A stretch of 64,000 nucleotides of DNA from Rhodobacterales bacterium (GCA_002748285.1 PDSA01000013.1:1-64000); one strand, 5' to 3'; shown: positions 33,497 to 43,721, counted from the stretch's first letter. Numbers and translations: made by a program. The notes: generated by a model from the letters alone, not told the origin.

Positions 33497-34516
33497 ATGA
33501 CACATGCCGCGCCCCCCACCGCCTCAAAGGTTGGGATTCTGATCGCAAATCTCGGCACCCCGGATGGCTATGGTTATTGGCCGATGCGCCGCTATCTCAG
33601 CGAATTCCTCTCGGATCAGCGGGTGATTGATTACCCAAAATGGAAATGGCAACCGCTGTTGCAAATGGTTATCCTGAAGGTGCGGCCCTTTACCTCGGGC
33701 AAAGCGTATCAATCCATCTGGAACATGCAGGATAATGAAAGCCCGATCCTGACCATCACCAAGGCCCAGACGGCCAAGCTGCAAGACGCCCTGCACGCGC
33801 GTTATGGTGATCAGGTGATGGTGGATTTTTCCATGCGCTATGGCAACCCATCGACCCAATCCAAGGTGGATCAAATGGTGCAGGCCGGGTGCGACAAAAT
33901 CCTGTTCTTCCCGCTTTATCCGCAATATGCCGGCCCCACCACCGCCACCGCCAATGATGCGTTTTTCAAGGCGCTGAGCCAGGAAAAAATCCAGCCCACC
34001 GCCCGCACTGTGGCGGCTTATTATCAGGAACCGCTTTTTATCGAAGCCTTGGCGCAGTCCATTGAGCGCGCCTATGCCGAAATGGACACCCGGCCCGATC
34101 TGCTGGTGGCCTCATATCACGGGATGCCCAAGCGCTACATCGCCGAAGGTGATCCCTATCTGGAGCATTGCCAGCAAACCACCCAGCTGCTGCGCGAGCG
34201 TCTGGGGTGGGGTGAGAATCAGCTGGTGATGACGTTTCAGTCTCAGTTCGGCCCTGAGGACTGGCTGCGCCCCTACACGGTGGAAGAGGTCGCGCGTCTG
34301 GCTGAACAGGGCAAAAAGAACATTGCCGTATTTGCCCCTGCCTTTTCCGCCGATTGCATCGAAACGCTGGAAGAGATCAACGAAGAGATCAAGGACAGCT
34401 TTGAAGAGGCCGGCGGCGAAAAATTCACCTATATCCCCTGCCTGAATGATGATCCGGCCCATATCGCGGCGCTGGCGAAAATCATTGAGGATAATCTGGG
34501 CGGCTGGCTGGATTAA
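33497..34516 (+). CDS. hemH: Ferrochelatase
   Basis: Inserts Fe2+ into protoporphyrin IX, last step of heme synthesis. The 339-residue protein shows NLGTPDGYGYWPMRRYL, FPLYPQYAGPTTA (conserved), the catalytic His in SYHGMPKRYI and FAPAFSADCIETLEEI (Glu). Normal length; an intrinsic terminator follows. The 250-bp gap from comF (divergent) holds no further gene that I can support. Confidence 0.97.
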   Translation: MTHAAPPTASKVGILIANLGTPDGYGYWPMRRYLSEFLSDQRVIDYPKWKWQPLLQMVILKVRPFTSGKAYQSIWNMQDNESPILTITKAQTAKLQDALHARYGDQVMVDFSMRYGNPSTQSKVDQMVQAGCDKILFFPLYPQYAGPTTATANDAFFKALSQEKIQPTARTVAAYYQEPLFIEALAQSIERAYAEMDTRPDLLVASYHGMPKRYIAEGDPYLEHCQQTTQLLRERLGWGENQLVMTFQSQFGPEDWLRPYTVEEVARLAEQGKKNIAVFAPAFSADCIETLEEINEEIKDSFEEAGGEKFTYIPCLNDDPAHIAALAKIIEDNLGGWLD

Positions 34517-34527
34517 GGCGCATAGAA

Positions 34528-34553
34528 AAAGGCGGTGCAATGACACCGCCTTT
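34528..34553. terminator. Bidirectional terminator after hemH
   Basis: AAAGGCGGTG-caatga-CACCGCCTTT forms a ten-base-pair perfect stem 12 bp after the hemH stop, with A/T flanks on both sides. It can end both hemH and the opposing L,D-transpeptidase transcript. Confidence 0.85.
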
Positions 34554-34580
34554 CACAAATTGGGTTTCTGGTTCAAGACC

Positions 34581-35180
34581 TCAGATCAACAGCACCTGCG
34601 TGCCAACCCGGACCAGCTTGAACAATTCCTGAATGTGTTCGTTATAAAGCCCGATGCAGCCATTGGACGAGCGCCGCCCGATCTTGCGCGTATCATGGGT
34701 GCCGTGGATGCGGTAATACTGCCACGACAGGTAAAGCGCATGTGTCCCCAAGGGATTATCCGGCCCCGGCGCGATATAGCGCGGCCATTCCGGGTTGCGT
34801 CTGAGCATCGACGCGGTGGGGCGCCAGCTGGGCCCTTCGACCTTGCGGACGATTCTGGTGCGGCCGCGACGGGTCAGATCGTCGGTCATGGGCACACTGG
34901 TTGGGTAGAGTTTGTAAATACTTTGATCCTCTGACCAGAAATGCAGCGCGCGCGAGGTAGTATCCACCAGAATTGCTCCGCCATTGAGGGACGAGAAATA
35001 AGGCCGCCATTCCAGCGAACGAAAGCTGGATGCATTGCGGCGACCCATCTTATTCCCTTGGGGGTGCAGCGCCTGTGCACCACTTTGCGCCAATACCGGC
35101 GATGCCGCTGCCCCCATGGCTGCGGCACCGGCGCTCAGAAACAACCGGCGGCTTAATTTGCCTGTTACTCTATCACTCAT
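34581..35180 (-). CDS. L,D-transpeptidase, Tat-exported
   Basis: YkuD-fold L,D-transpeptidase forming 3-3 murein crosslinks or attaching proteins to peptidoglycan. In 199 residues: twin-arginine signal (SRRLFLSAGAAAMGAAASPVLA) then the YkuD domain with HGTHDTRKIGRRSSNGCIGL, containing catalytic His and Cys. The ATG at 35180 (MSDRVTGKLSRR) begins the signal peptide; upstream in-frame codons add nothing meaningful. Convergent with hemH. Confidence 0.93.
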   Translation of the reverse strand: MSDRVTGKLSRRLFLSAGAAAMGAAASPVLAQSGAQALHPQGNKMGRRNASSFRSLEWRPYFSSLNGGAILVDTTSRALHFWSEDQSIYKLYPTSVPMTDDLTRRGRTRIVRKVEGPSWRPTASMLRRNPEWPRYIAPGPDNPLGTHALYLSWQYYRIHGTHDTRKIGRRSSNGCIGLYNEHIQELFKLVRVGTQVLLI

Positions 35181-35362
35181 TGATTGGGACTCCTGCAGCT
35201 GATCCGTTGATTCACCTCGATTTAACACCCTATATATGGCGAGAAAGCCGCAGTTACAAATCAAACACGTGTGATCCGGCCATTTGGTGGCAAACTGGGT
35301 TTGCGAGCCGCGGTCGTTCCCTGTAGATGGATAGGCAAAGTTAACAATAGATGGCCTGACCC

Positions 35363-35872
35363 ATGACAAGACTGATCACCCTCGTTTTTTCGGCGCTTTT
35401 CATTTTATCAGCTTGCGAGCCCCAGAGCCCGACGCTTGATCCTGACGGCCAGCTTTTACAGCGTGTGTATCGAATCAAAAGCGCCGATACTGGTAAAATC
35501 CAGCTGCGGATGCGCGATTCGATCAACGCGCTGCGCAGTGCGGGCGGCGTGGCCCCACTGAGCCTAGATGCCAAGCTGACCGCCGCTGCCGCCACCCACT
35601 CGCGTGATATGTCGGTGCAAAACCGGGCCTGGCATTTTGGTTCGGACGGATCGTCGCCGCTGGATCGGGTGGCGCGCACCAAATATGCGGGCAAAATGCT
35701 GGGCGAGAATATTTCGGAAACCTATGAAGCAGAGCTTGAGACTCTGGCCGCCTGGATGGACAAAGCCGGCACCCGCGCCGTGATCATGGACCCCAAAGCG
35801 GTGAATATGGGCTTTTCCTGGCATCAGGATAAGAACGGAAAGATCTGGTGGACTCTGGTCACCGGCAGCTAA
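35363..35872 (+). CDS. CAP/SCP-domain lipoprotein
   Basis: A 169-residue protein with a lipoprotein signal peptide (LITLVFSALFILSAC, lipobox LSAC) followed by a CAP (cysteine-rich secretory/SCP-like) domain: INALRSAGGVAPLSLDAKL, AAATHSRDMSVQNRAWHFGSD and GENISETYEA with its conserved His/Glu positions. Role of bacterial CAP proteins is not settled. Divergent from the L,D-transpeptidase, sharing a 180-bp control region. Confidence 0.9.
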   Translation: MTRLITLVFSALFILSACEPQSPTLDPDGQLLQRVYRIKSADTGKIQLRMRDSINALRSAGGVAPLSLDAKLTAAAATHSRDMSVQNRAWHFGSDGSSPLDRVARTKYAGKMLGENISETYEAELETLAAWMDKAGTRAVIMDPKAVNMGFSWHQDKNGKIWWTLVTGS

Positions 35873-35982
35873 GACGTTTCAGGGTTAGCGTGAAACCGAG
35901 GCAGGCTTGCCGTTTGCTGTAGCCTGCCGTTCAGAAGCCAGGCTGGGGAAAATGCGTGTGCCAACGGGGTTTGCGCTCCCCC

Positions 35983-36342
35983 TCAGATCTTGGCCTTTGG
36001 GGTTTTGTGTGTCGTGTCGTAATCCATCGACAGGTACGACCTGAGGGCTTCAGGCCGGTGACGATCCAGCTCTTGCAGGGACTCCATCATCCGGAGCCGC
36101 TTGGTGCATTTTCCGAACACGGCATCGGTCGGGATGTCCAGCGCGGCAATCAGAGATGCCGGTTGTGTTCTGGGCGCTGATCCAAAGACCGGACACACCA
36201 TACCCGATGTCGCAACAGCGAAATGCGCAGCAAGGTTTTTGCCGGGCTGACCCACAAGCAAATCCGGCGCAGCGAGTATCCCTCCATCACGGAATTCGGG
36301 GCTGATTGAGCCAAGCGAGACAGCTTCGAGTGTGCCTTTTGG
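35983..36342 (-). pseudogene. Gene remnant starting inside repeat copy C
   Basis: A 119-codon frame reads like genuine protein (VSLGSISPEFRDGGILAAPD; IPTDAVFGKCTKRLRMMES; ending YDTTHKTPKAKI). It has no ATG in its upstream half and begins right after a TAG within repeat copy C, so the 5' end appears to be lost to the repeat. Family unknown. It accounts for most of the 534-bp gap 35873-36406; the rest is repeat. Confidence 0.35.
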
Positions 36343-36411
36343 CTATAATTCTCTGACTTTACGCTGATGCTTTGTGGACTTTGGGATCAAAATCCACTTC
36401 CGTCAGCTATA
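36310..36411 (-). repeat. Dispersed palindromic repeat, copy C
   Basis: A 102-bp copy. On the minus strand it reads TATAGCTGACGGAAGTGG, GGATTTT-GATCCC-AAAGTCC hairpin, AAGCATCAGCG, then AGAGAATTATAGCCAAAAGG. The TATAGC end supplies the TAG stop of the histidine kinase gene (GTG CTA TAG), exactly as copy A does for its upstream frame. The distal arm is degraded. Confidence 0.85.
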
Positions 36412-39373
36412 GCACTGGCTGCACATCTGTGGGGGCAAGTTCGGTGATTTTGCCGCAAATCGCTGCTTTGCGCAGCGGTTTGGTCAGATAATGATCCAGC
36501 CCCGCCGCCAGAATTTCCGTGTCGTCCCCGGTCATCGCATGCGCCGTCAGCGCCACCACCGGCACATGCCCCAGATTGTGGCTCTGTTCCAATTCGCGAA
36601 TGGTGCGGGTGGCTTCTTTGCCGTCCATTTCGGGCATCGAGATATCCATAAAGATCATATCGGGCTTGAAGCTCTGGAATTTTTCCACCGCTTGCAGGCC
36701 GTTATGGGCGAATTCCAGCTCGATGTTCAGATCCTTGACCATTTTGCCAAAAACCAGCCGATTGGTTTTGTTATCCTCGGCCGCCAGCACTTTCATCTTG
36801 CGCAGACCCGGTGATGCGGCAACCGGAGGGGCAGCGGTTGGGGCCGCAGGTTGAGCGGGCTGCGAAACCATTGCGGCGGGTTCGGTCGGTGTGGCGGGTT
36901 GAGGTGGTGGTGGTGCGGCGACCGGCCCCATGACCATACCGGATTGGACAGGCGGCATATCCGAGGCGGCAGGCTGGGGCGCTTCGGGATGCGGCGCTGC
37001 CATTGCAACGGGTTCGGGTTGCGCGACAGGGGCCGCGGGCACCACGGGTTCGACCACCGTGGCGGGCTGGGCAGTCAAAGTCGCGCCAGGCGCGATTGGC
37101 TCTGCGGCCTGAGGCGACGGAGCCACCATCGCCATGGGTTCAGCAACCGCATTTGGTTGAGGCATGGGCGCGACTGTTGCAGACGGATCAAAAGTCATGC
37201 CGGCGGGTGCAGCGGGTTGGGCTGGGGGCATCATTGGAGCAGAGGGCTCAATGGGTGCGGCGCTTGGTGCAGGCGGTTGCAAGGGCGGAGCGGTCATGGC
37301 AGCGGGTTGCACAGGCGCACCCAGTTGGGCCGCCCAAGCCGCCGGGTGGGGCGGCTGCTCAACCGGATTGATCGGCTCTGCAATCGCGCCCGTTGACATG
37401 GTTGGCTGAGGAGCCGGGGCACCCATGGTCGCCGGTTGTGCGGTCGCAGCGGCATGTGGGAAAGGAGGCGCAACGGGCGCCGCAGGATCCACAAAAGCCG
37501 CCGGCTGTGAGGCTTGCCCAGCAATTGCCGCCGATTCCTGGGCCACAGGCGCGGGTTGAGGGGCAGGCGCACCCATAGCCGTTGGTTGCACAGGAGCCGC
37601 CGGAGCAACGGCGGCGGGTGCGGTCTGTGCTGGGGCCAGTGTGGCCGGGTCAGGCGGCGGCGTGCTGTCGATTTTTTGCAGGGTTTTATAAAGCTCGCGC
37701 CGGATAACCGGCTGTTTCAGGAAATAGGATGTCGCCCCGTGATGATCCTCATGCGCTTTGGCCCCCAGCCACACAATCGGCAATCCGGGTGATCTGTTTC
37801 GCAGCATCTCAAAGATCGTATCACTTTCCCCACCCGCAAGCCGTTGGTCCAGAAAAACCGCGCCCATCTGGCTGAGATCAACCGCATGGACCGCTTGTTG
37901 GCTGTTGACGCATTGCGCCTCGATCCCCACCAGCTTGAGCTGTTTGAGCAATATCGTCAGACCTTCATGTGGATCGCCGATCACTAGCACCTGTTTCAGA
38001 CGGGCAAAGCTGTTCTCGGGCGAGATCAGCGGCGCAGCCGTGGCGGGCAAGGTGATGTGAAAACCGAAACAGGTGCCCTCGCCTTCGACCGAATCCACCC
38101 AGATTTCGCCGCCCATCAGTTCGACCAGCTGCTTGGTGATGGCCAGCCCCAGACCGGTGCCGTCATATTTGCGGTTGCGTTCATCCTCGACCTGATTGAA
38201 CTGGCCGAACACATGATCCAGCATGTTGGCCGGGATGCCGATCCCGGTATCTTCGACACTGATGTGAATGCGTGTCAGCCCCGCCTGATCCACCGGTAGC
38301 CCCACCACCCGGATCAGCACATGGCCCTGATTGGTGAATTTCACCGCATTGCCGATCAGATTGGTCAATATCTGCCGCACCCGCCCCGGATCACCCATAT
38401 ATTCAGTGGGCAGGAACATGTCGAAATCCACCAGAATTTCCAGATCCTTGTCCCGTGCCGTGGGTTGCAGCAGCATCACCGTTTCATGGATGCAGCGCTC
38501 CAGATCGAAGTTTTCAGAGATCAGCGTCATCTTGTCAGCTTCGATTTTGGAATAATCCAGCACGTCGTTGATGATGGTCAGCAGCGCTTCGCCCGAATTT
38601 TTGATGGTTTCGACATAGAGCATCTGTTCTTCGTCCAACCCGGTGTCGCTGAGCAGATCGGCCATGCCAACGACCCCGTTCATCGGCGTGCGAATCTCGT
38701 GGCTCATATTGGCCAGAAACGCCGATTTGGCGCGGCTGGCGGCCTCGGCCTTGCTGCGGGCGTCTTTCAGATTGGCCTCGTAACGGATGGTGTCAGTGAT
38801 GTCGAGCGCCAGCGAAACCGTATCACCATCACTGGCGCGGCGATCCATCAGTTTGATGTATAGCCCATTCCACAACCGGATCACCTTGGGTTCAATCACC
38901 GGTGCGTGCCAGCGGGTCAGAATATCCTGACACCATTGCGCGCGGGTCTGATCCTCGATGTCAACAATGCCCTCTTCGGCCATCAGCTGCACGATGCGTT
39001 GGTAATGGACCCCGGTCTTGACCTCTTCCAGCCCTTCAAACACCGACAGATAGGCGTGGTTGGCCGACACCATGCAGTCATTCATGTCAAAAACGGCAAA
39101 CCCATCCTCGATGGTTTCAATCGCATCCCACAGACGCCGCTGCGCAATCCCGGCCTTGTGTTTGGCAACCTTCAGATCCGAGCGCACCCGGTTGTTTTCG
39201 CCCTTGAGTTCCTCCGCCACATGGCGTTGCTCGACAATTTCGCCGGACAGGGCAATGGCGTGTTTGCCCAGTTTGGAGTTCGCCTCAAACAGCTCCGCCT
39301 GGCGCTGCTCAAGCAAACGCTCGGCTGCCAGACGCCCGCGGCGCTCGCTTTCCAGCTTGTCTATGATAGCCAT
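36407..39373 (-). CDS. Hybrid histidine kinase with very long Ala/Pro linker
   Basis: A 988-residue cytoplasmic sensor kinase with no membrane segment. Coiled coil at 1-75, PAS domain at ~80-195, HisKA with phospho-acceptor His225 ([10 protein letters not shown]), HATPase_c at ~330-445 ([25 protein letters not shown]), a receiver-like domain at 459-567 (FLDQRL with Asp509, otherwise divergent), then ~280 residues (571-852) of low-complexity Ala/Pro/Gln/Val sequence with repeated MGAPAPQP motifs, and a canonical receiver at 857-980 ([10 protein letters not shown]; Asp910 in [16 protein letters not shown]). Ligand and output are unknown. Monocistronic; its stop is inside repeat copy C. Confidence 0.93.
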   Translation of the reverse strand: MAIIDKLESERRGRLAAERLLEQRQAELFEANSKLGKHAIALSGEIVEQRHVAEELKGENNRVRSDLKVAKHKAGIAQRRLWDAIETIEDGFAVFDMNDCMVSANHAYLSVFEGLEEVKTGVHYQRIVQLMAEEGIVDIEDQTRAQWCQDILTRWHAPVIEPKVIRLWNGLYIKLMDRRASDGDTVSLALDITDTIRYEANLKDARSKAEAASRAKSAFLANMSHEIRTPMNGVVGMADLLSDTGLDEEQMLYVETIKNSGEALLTIINDVLDYSKIEADKMTLISENFDLERCIHETVMLLQPTARDKDLEILVDFDMFLPTEYMGDPGRVRQILTNLIGNAVKFTNQGHVLIRVVGLPVDQAGLTRIHISVEDTGIGIPANMLDHVFGQFNQVEDERNRKYDGTGLGLAITKQLVELMGGEIWVDSVEGEGTCFGFHITLPATAAPLISPENSFARLKQVLVIGDPHEGLTILLKQLKLVGIEAQCVNSQQAVHAVDLSQMGAVFLDQRLAGGESDTIFEMLRNRSPGLPIVWLGAKAHEDHHGATSYFLKQPVIRRELYKTLQKIDSTPPPDPATLAPAQTAPAAVAPAAPVQPTAMGAPAPQPAPVAQESAAIAGQASQPAAFVDPAAPVAPPFPHAAATAQPATMGAPAPQPTMSTGAIAEPINPVEQPPHPAAWAAQLGAPVQPAAMTAPPLQPPAPSAAPIEPSAPMMPPAQPAAPAGMTFDPSATVAPMPQPNAVAEPMAMVAPSPQAAEPIAPGATLTAQPATVVEPVVPAAPVAQPEPVAMAAPHPEAPQPAASDMPPVQSGMVMGPVAAPPPPQPATPTEPAAMVSQPAQPAAPTAAPPVAASPGLRKMKVLAAEDNKTNRLVFGKMVKDLNIELEFAHNGLQAVEKFQSFKPDMIFMDISMPEMDGKEATRTIRELEQSHNLGHVPVVALTAHAMTGDDTEILAAGLDHYLTKPLRKAAICGKITELAPTDVQPVL

Positions 39374-39544
39374 CGTCGACGGATCCTGTGGTGTCTTGAT
39401 CTGTCCGAAGATAGGAAGAACACCATGAACAATGCCTTAATAAGCCCGCAAAAAACCCTTTAATCCGGGGATTTAGATGATATTGCGGGTTATTTCGCCA
39501 GCGGTTTCGACCTATGCGAGAAACATCTGACCACCCAGATAAAC

Positions 39545-40312
39545 CTACTGAGAATCAGCCCGGGATTTGCGTTGGCGCAAGGCGGCGCGGATGTGGCGGG
39601 GCAGAATCGCGAAACAGCGCATATAGCGGCCAAACAGGCGCGCGGGGCTGAGCGCCATTCGCCAGGCCCACTCCATCGCAATGGCCCGCACCCAGCGCGG
39701 TGCGCGTTTTTGATGACCGGCCAGAAAATCCAGCCCAGCGCCAATCGAGGCAAACCCGACCTGTGGCGACAATGACCGCCCACGGGCGGCAAACATTTCC
39801 TGTTTCGGCGCCCCCAGCGCCAGAAAGCACAGCCCGATTTCATCCTCGTTCAGGGTCTTGAAAATCTGCGCCGCCTGCTCTCCGTTCGGATCAAAGCCAA
39901 AAGGAGGTGCGATCACCCGAGTGATTTGCAGCCCCGGAACCTGCCCGACCAGAGCAGCGGCGGCCCTTGTCAAACTGTCCTCGGTGCTGCCCACCAGCGC
40001 CACCTTGACCCCCATATCGGCAGCGATTTTCGCCAGAGGCAGAATCAGCTCGGACCCCGGCATCAGTTCAACCGGGCGCTTGGCAAGGTGTGACATCCAG
40101 ACGATGGGATTGCCATCGGCCACCACCAGATCATGGGCCTGATAGGCGCGGCAAAAATCGGGATCGGTATCAAGTTTCACCAAATGATCCAGATTCAGCG
40201 TAGCCAGCGCAAATCCCCGCCCATTTGCAAAGCGCTTTTCAACGTCTTGCCATAAATCCGCCGCTTTGGCAGTATTTACCGTAACCTGTCCCGTGCGAAA
40301 CTGAAAATCCAC
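39545..40312 (-). CDS. WecG/TagA/CpsF-family glycosyltransferase
   Basis: GT26 glycosyltransferase, 255 residues, typical length. Seen: ALATLNLDHLVKL, VADGNPIVW, PGSELI, VALVGSTEDSL, CFLALGAPKQEMFA and ASIGAGLDFLAG, all signatures of the family that adds N-acetylmannosamine(uronic) or related sugars to lipid-linked precursors. A GTG start at 40312 is preferred (AAAGG 8 bp upstream, family-like start VDFQF); an ATG at 40360 is an alternative. It diverges from the rest of the polysaccharide cluster. Confidence 0.92.
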   Translation of the reverse strand: MDFQFRTGQVTVNTAKAADLWQDVEKRFANGRGFALATLNLDHLVKLDTDPDFCRAYQAHDLVVADGNPIVWMSHLAKRPVELMPGSELILPLAKIAADMGVKVALVGSTEDSLTRAAAALVGQVPGLQITRVIAPPFGFDPNGEQAAQIFKTLNEDEIGLCFLALGAPKQEMFAARGRSLSPQVGFASIGAGLDFLAGHQKRAPRWVRAIAMEWAWRMALSPARLFGRYMRCFAILPRHIRAALRQRKSRADSQ

Positions 40313-40414
40313 GCCTTTAACCTTTCTGATGAGCCCGCCTCTACCATATCTTATGCGCATATCCGACCGAAAATATACAGCCCTCACACACAGCCCAACG
40401 CACCGGGGGCTGCT

Positions 40415-41533
40415 ATGAGCCAGATCGCGATCATCGGCTGTGGCTTTGTGGCGGATCTGTATCTGAGATCGTTTCAGCAATTCCCCGATCTGCAGATTGA
40501 TCTGGTGCATGACCACAACCCCGAGCGGCTGGCGGCGTTTTGCGCCCATTGGAAGCTGCCGGGCGTCGACAGTCTGCAAGAGTTCCTGAACCGGCTCAAA
40601 CCCGGCAGCATCGTGGTGAACCTGACCAACCCCTCGGCGCATTATGAAATCAACCATGCCTGTCTGAGCGCGGGCCATCACGTCTATTCCGAAAAGCCGC
40701 TGGCGCTGGACATGGATCATGCGCAGGCGCTCTATGATCTGGCGCGGGACAAAGGGCTGCTGCTGGCCTCAGCCCCGTGCAGTGTGTTGAGCCAAACGGC
40801 GCAGACCCTGGCCAAAGCGGTGCGCGATCAGGTGGCCGGGGTGCCGCGTCTGGTTTATGCCGAGCTGGATGATGGCTTTATCCCGCAAGCGCCCTATCAC
40901 AAATGGCACAGCGAAAGCGGTGCGCCATGGCCGTTTGAAGACGAATTCCGCACCGGCTGCACGCTGGAACATGCGGGCTATTACCTCAGCTGGCTGGTCG
41001 GAATGTTCGGGCCAGTTGCCCGGGTGGTGGCGGCTTCGGCGGCGGTGATCCCGGATAAGGAAATCGCCACGGATACGCCGGATTTTTCGGTGGCGACTCT
41101 GTTTTTTGCCAGCGGCATGGTGGCGCGGCTGACCTGTTCGATCGTCGCCCCGCATGACCACCAGATCCGGGTGATCGGTGACAAGGGCGTGCTGTCGGTC
41201 AAACGCGCTTGGGATAACGCCGCCCCGGTGCGGTTTCATCGCCGTTATCGGATCCGGCGGCGGCTGATTGATCAGCCGCTTGGCCGCAAGCTGCCTCTGC
41301 TGGGTGGCTCGGGCAAGGTCAAACGCCGGGGCGCTGCGTCGATGAATTTCGCGCTGGGTGTGGCCGAGATGGTGGCCGCGCTACGGGACGGGCGCGACTG
41401 CCGGATGTCGGCGGAGTTTGCCTTGCATATCAACGAGGTGGTTCTGGCGATTCAGAATGCCCATAGCAGCGATGGCGTGCAGAGAATGCAGACCTCATGC
41501 GCGGCACTGCAACCGACGGAGTGGGCTAAATGA
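40415..41533 (+). CDS. Gfo/Idh/MocA-family sugar oxidoreductase
   Basis: NAD(P)-dependent sugar dehydrogenase, 372 residues. N-terminal Rossmann motif IAIIGCGFVADLYLRSF, HHVYSEKPLALDMDHAQALY with the family EKP motif, and the alpha/beta C-terminal domain. It is the first gene of a run of overlapping genes; its stop overlaps the following epimerase ATG (ATGA). Its closest structural counterpart in the window is the first half of the fused protein at 44714-46828. Substrate unknown (likely a UDP-sugar). Confidence 0.9.
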   Translation: MSQIAIIGCGFVADLYLRSFQQFPDLQIDLVHDHNPERLAAFCAHWKLPGVDSLQEFLNRLKPGSIVVNLTNPSAHYEINHACLSAGHHVYSEKPLALDMDHAQALYDLARDKGLLLASAPCSVLSQTAQTLAKAVRDQVAGVPRLVYAELDDGFIPQAPYHKWHSESGAPWPFEDEFRTGCTLEHAGYYLSWLVGMFGPVARVVAASAAVIPDKEIATDTPDFSVATLFFASGMVARLTCSIVAPHDHQIRVIGDKGVLSVKRAWDNAAPVRFHRRYRIRRRLIDQPLGRKLPLLGGSGKVKRRGAASMNFALGVAEMVAALRDGRDCRMSAEFALHINEVVLAIQNAHSSDGVQRMQTSCAALQPTEWAK

Positions 41534-42474
41534 GCGCGCGAGTGATCATGATCACCGGAGCGGCCGGTTTTGTCGGGCGCCATACGGTGGCTGCGGCCCG
41601 GGCGCGGGGGCATAAGGTGGTGGCGCTGGTGCGGCGCTCTGAAAGTGTGCGGACCGATTGGAACGGGGATACCGGGATCACGCCGGTTGTCTGCGATCTG
41701 GCCACGGATCAACCCGCGCTGGATGGGGTCGAAACCGTCATCCACACCGCCGCTTCGCTCACAGGAGATGACGCCACCCAGAAACGCGAAACTCTGGCCG
41801 CGACCGGCAATCTTCTGGCCGCGATCAAGGCGCAGAACCGACCGGTTGATCTGGTGCTGGCCAGCTCGATTTCGGTCTATGATACCATGGCGCTGGCTCC
41901 GTTCGCCCGGCTGGATGAAACCACTCCGATCGAGCCCAACCCAGAGCAACGCGATGCCTATTGCCGGGCCAAACTGGCGCAGGAACAGCTGTGCCAACAG
42001 GCCGAGCTGGCGCATCTGAGCATCCTGCGCATCGGCGCGGTGTTCGGGCCAGGGCAGCTCTGGAACAGCCATCTCGGGGTTGCGGCCGGGCCGGTCTTGC
42101 TGCGGATCGGGGCCAAGGGCGAAGTGCCGCTCTGCCATGTCACACATTGCGCCAAGGCGCTGGTTCTGGCTGCCGAAACCCCGGTGGCGCTGGTCAATGT
42201 GTTAGATGATGACCGGCCCGAGCGAGCACGATTCGTGGCGGCTCTGCGCCAAAGCGGCTGGCCGAAATGGGTGATCCCGGTGCCGTGGCGGCTCTGGGCT
42301 CTGCTCGCCAAAACCGCCAGCCTGTTGCCGATCCGCCTGCCCGGATTGCTGCGCCTGCCCGTGCTGCACGCCCGGCTGAAACCTTTGCGATACAGCAACG
42401 CGGCGCTGCATGAACAGCTGGGCTGGACACCCGAGATCAGCTTCAATGCCGCCCTGCAGGAGGCCCGCCCATGA
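41530..42474 (+). CDS. NAD-dependent epimerase/dehydratase (extended SDR)
   Basis: A 314-residue SDR: TGAAGFVGRHTVAAARARGH (NAD motif), VIHTAASLTGDD, ASSISVYDTMALAP and the YxxxK catalytic pair in DAYCRAKLAQEQL. It overlaps both neighbours by 4 bp, so it is made with the oxidoreductase and the following transferase. Same architecture as the second half of the fused enzyme at 44714-46828. Substrate unknown. Confidence 0.9.
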   Translation: MSARVIMITGAAGFVGRHTVAAARARGHKVVALVRRSESVRTDWNGDTGITPVVCDLATDQPALDGVETVIHTAASLTGDDATQKRETLAATGNLLAAIKAQNRPVDLVLASSISVYDTMALAPFARLDETTPIEPNPEQRDAYCRAKLAQEQLCQQAELAHLSILRIGAVFGPGQLWNSHLGVAAGPVLLRIGAKGEVPLCHVTHCAKALVLAAETPVALVNVLDDDRPERARFVAALRQSGWPKWVIPVPWRLWALLAKTASLLPIRLPGLLRLPVLHARLKPLRYSNAALHEQLGWTPEISFNAALQEARP

Positions 42475-43721
42475 CCGGACCCATCGCTTATCTCACCGGA
42501 GAATACCCCCGCGCCACCGATACCTTTATCCAACGCGAGGTGTTCGGCCTGCGCAACTGCGGGTTGAAGGTTCTGACCTGCTCGATCCGCAAAACCGGTG
42601 CCGAACATATCGTTGGCCCGGAACAACGTCAGGAGGCCGATCAGACCTTTTACATTCTCAACGCCGCCAAAAAACCGCTGCATCTGCTGGGCTGTCATCT
42701 GCGCAGTTTAAGGCGCGCTCCCCGGCGTTATCTGCGGGGACTGCGGCTGGCGCTGAAAACCCGGCCTGCGGGGCTCAAGGCGCTGTTCTATCAGCTGTTT
42801 TACTTTGCCGAGGCCGTGGTTCTGGCCGATTATATGCTGCAACATCAGGTGAAACAGCTGCATAATCACATCGCCAAATCCAGCTGCACCGTGGCGATGC
42901 TGGCCAGCGAAGTCAGCAATATCCCGTTCAGCTTTACCCTGCACGGGCCGGATATTTTCTTTGCCCCGGACACATGGCGGCTGGATGAAAAAATCGCCCG
43001 CGCCCGCTTTGTTGCCTGTATCAGCCATTTTTGCCGCAGTCAGGCGATGGCGTTCAGCGCGCCCGAACATTGGCAAAAACTGCATATCGTGCATTGCGGG
43101 GTTGAGCCCGAGCGTTACGAAAACCCCGCACCCAAAACCGGCAAGCGGCTGCTGTTTGTGGGCCGTCTGGCGGCGGTCAAGGGGGTGCCGGTGTTGCTGG
43201 AGGCCTTGGAAACGGTGCTGCACACCGACCCCGACATCACCCTGACCCTGATCGGCGATGGCCCGGACCGGCAGATTTTGCAGGATCAGGCCAAGGCGCT
43301 GGGGGATCGGGTGCAATTCGTTGGCTATAAATCCCAAAGCGAAGTCGCCGACTATCTGCGCCAGACCGATATTCTGGTGCTGCCCAGCTTTGCCGAGGGG
43401 GTTCCGGTTGTGTTGATGGAGGCCATGGCCGCGCAAATCCCGGTGCTGACCACCCGCATTGCCGGAGTGCCGGAATTGGTGGCGGATGGGGTCTCGGGCC
43501 TGTTGGTGCCGCCGGGGGATCAGCGGACTCTGACCGAAGCGATCCGGGTGCTGACCACAGATGCGCCGCTGCGTGCAAAGATGGGCGCCGCCGGGCGTCA
43601 GACTGTTTGCCAGCATTATAATGTCAAAACCGAATCCGCCTGGCTGGCGCAGCTTTTTGCCAGTTACCAAGCCGGCACGCCCGCCGGATTGCGGCCCCAA
43701 GAGGAGGTTGCACATGACTGA
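42471..43721 (+). CDS. Glycosyltransferase family 4
   Basis: GT-B glycosyltransferase, 416 residues, of the colanic-acid/WcaL type: YLTGEYPRATDTFIQREVFGLR at the N terminus, LHNHIAKSSCTVAMLAS, FTLHGPDIFF, then the donor domain with LLFVGRLAAVKGVPVLLEA and LPSFAEGVPVVLMEAMA (the EX7E pair). It adds a sugar to a polymer or lipid-linked intermediate. Overlaps the epimerase (4 bp) and the next GT2 gene (8 bp). Confidence 0.93.
   Translation: MTGPIAYLTGEYPRATDTFIQREVFGLRNCGLKVLTCSIRKTGAEHIVGPEQRQEADQTFYILNAAKKPLHLLGCHLRSLRRAPRRYLRGLRLALKTRPAGLKALFYQLFYFAEAVVLADYMLQHQVKQLHNHIAKSSCTVAMLASEVSNIPFSFTLHGPDIFFAPDTWRLDEKIARARFVACISHFCRSQAMAFSAPEHWQKLHIVHCGVEPERYENPAPKTGKRLLFVGRLAAVKGVPVLLEALETVLHTDPDITLTLIGDGPDRQILQDQAKALGDRVQFVGYKSQSEVADYLRQTDILVLPSFAEGVPVVLMEAMAAQIPVLTTRIAGVPELVADGVSGLLVPPGDQRTLTEAIRVLTTDAPLRAKMGAAGRQTVCQHYNVKTESAWLAQLFASYQAGTPAGLRPQEEVAHD

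Noticed and set aside
36800..37620. Repetitive stretch in plus-strand frames
   Set aside because: It is the Ala/Pro linker of the minus-strand kinase, not an independent gene or a CRISPR.
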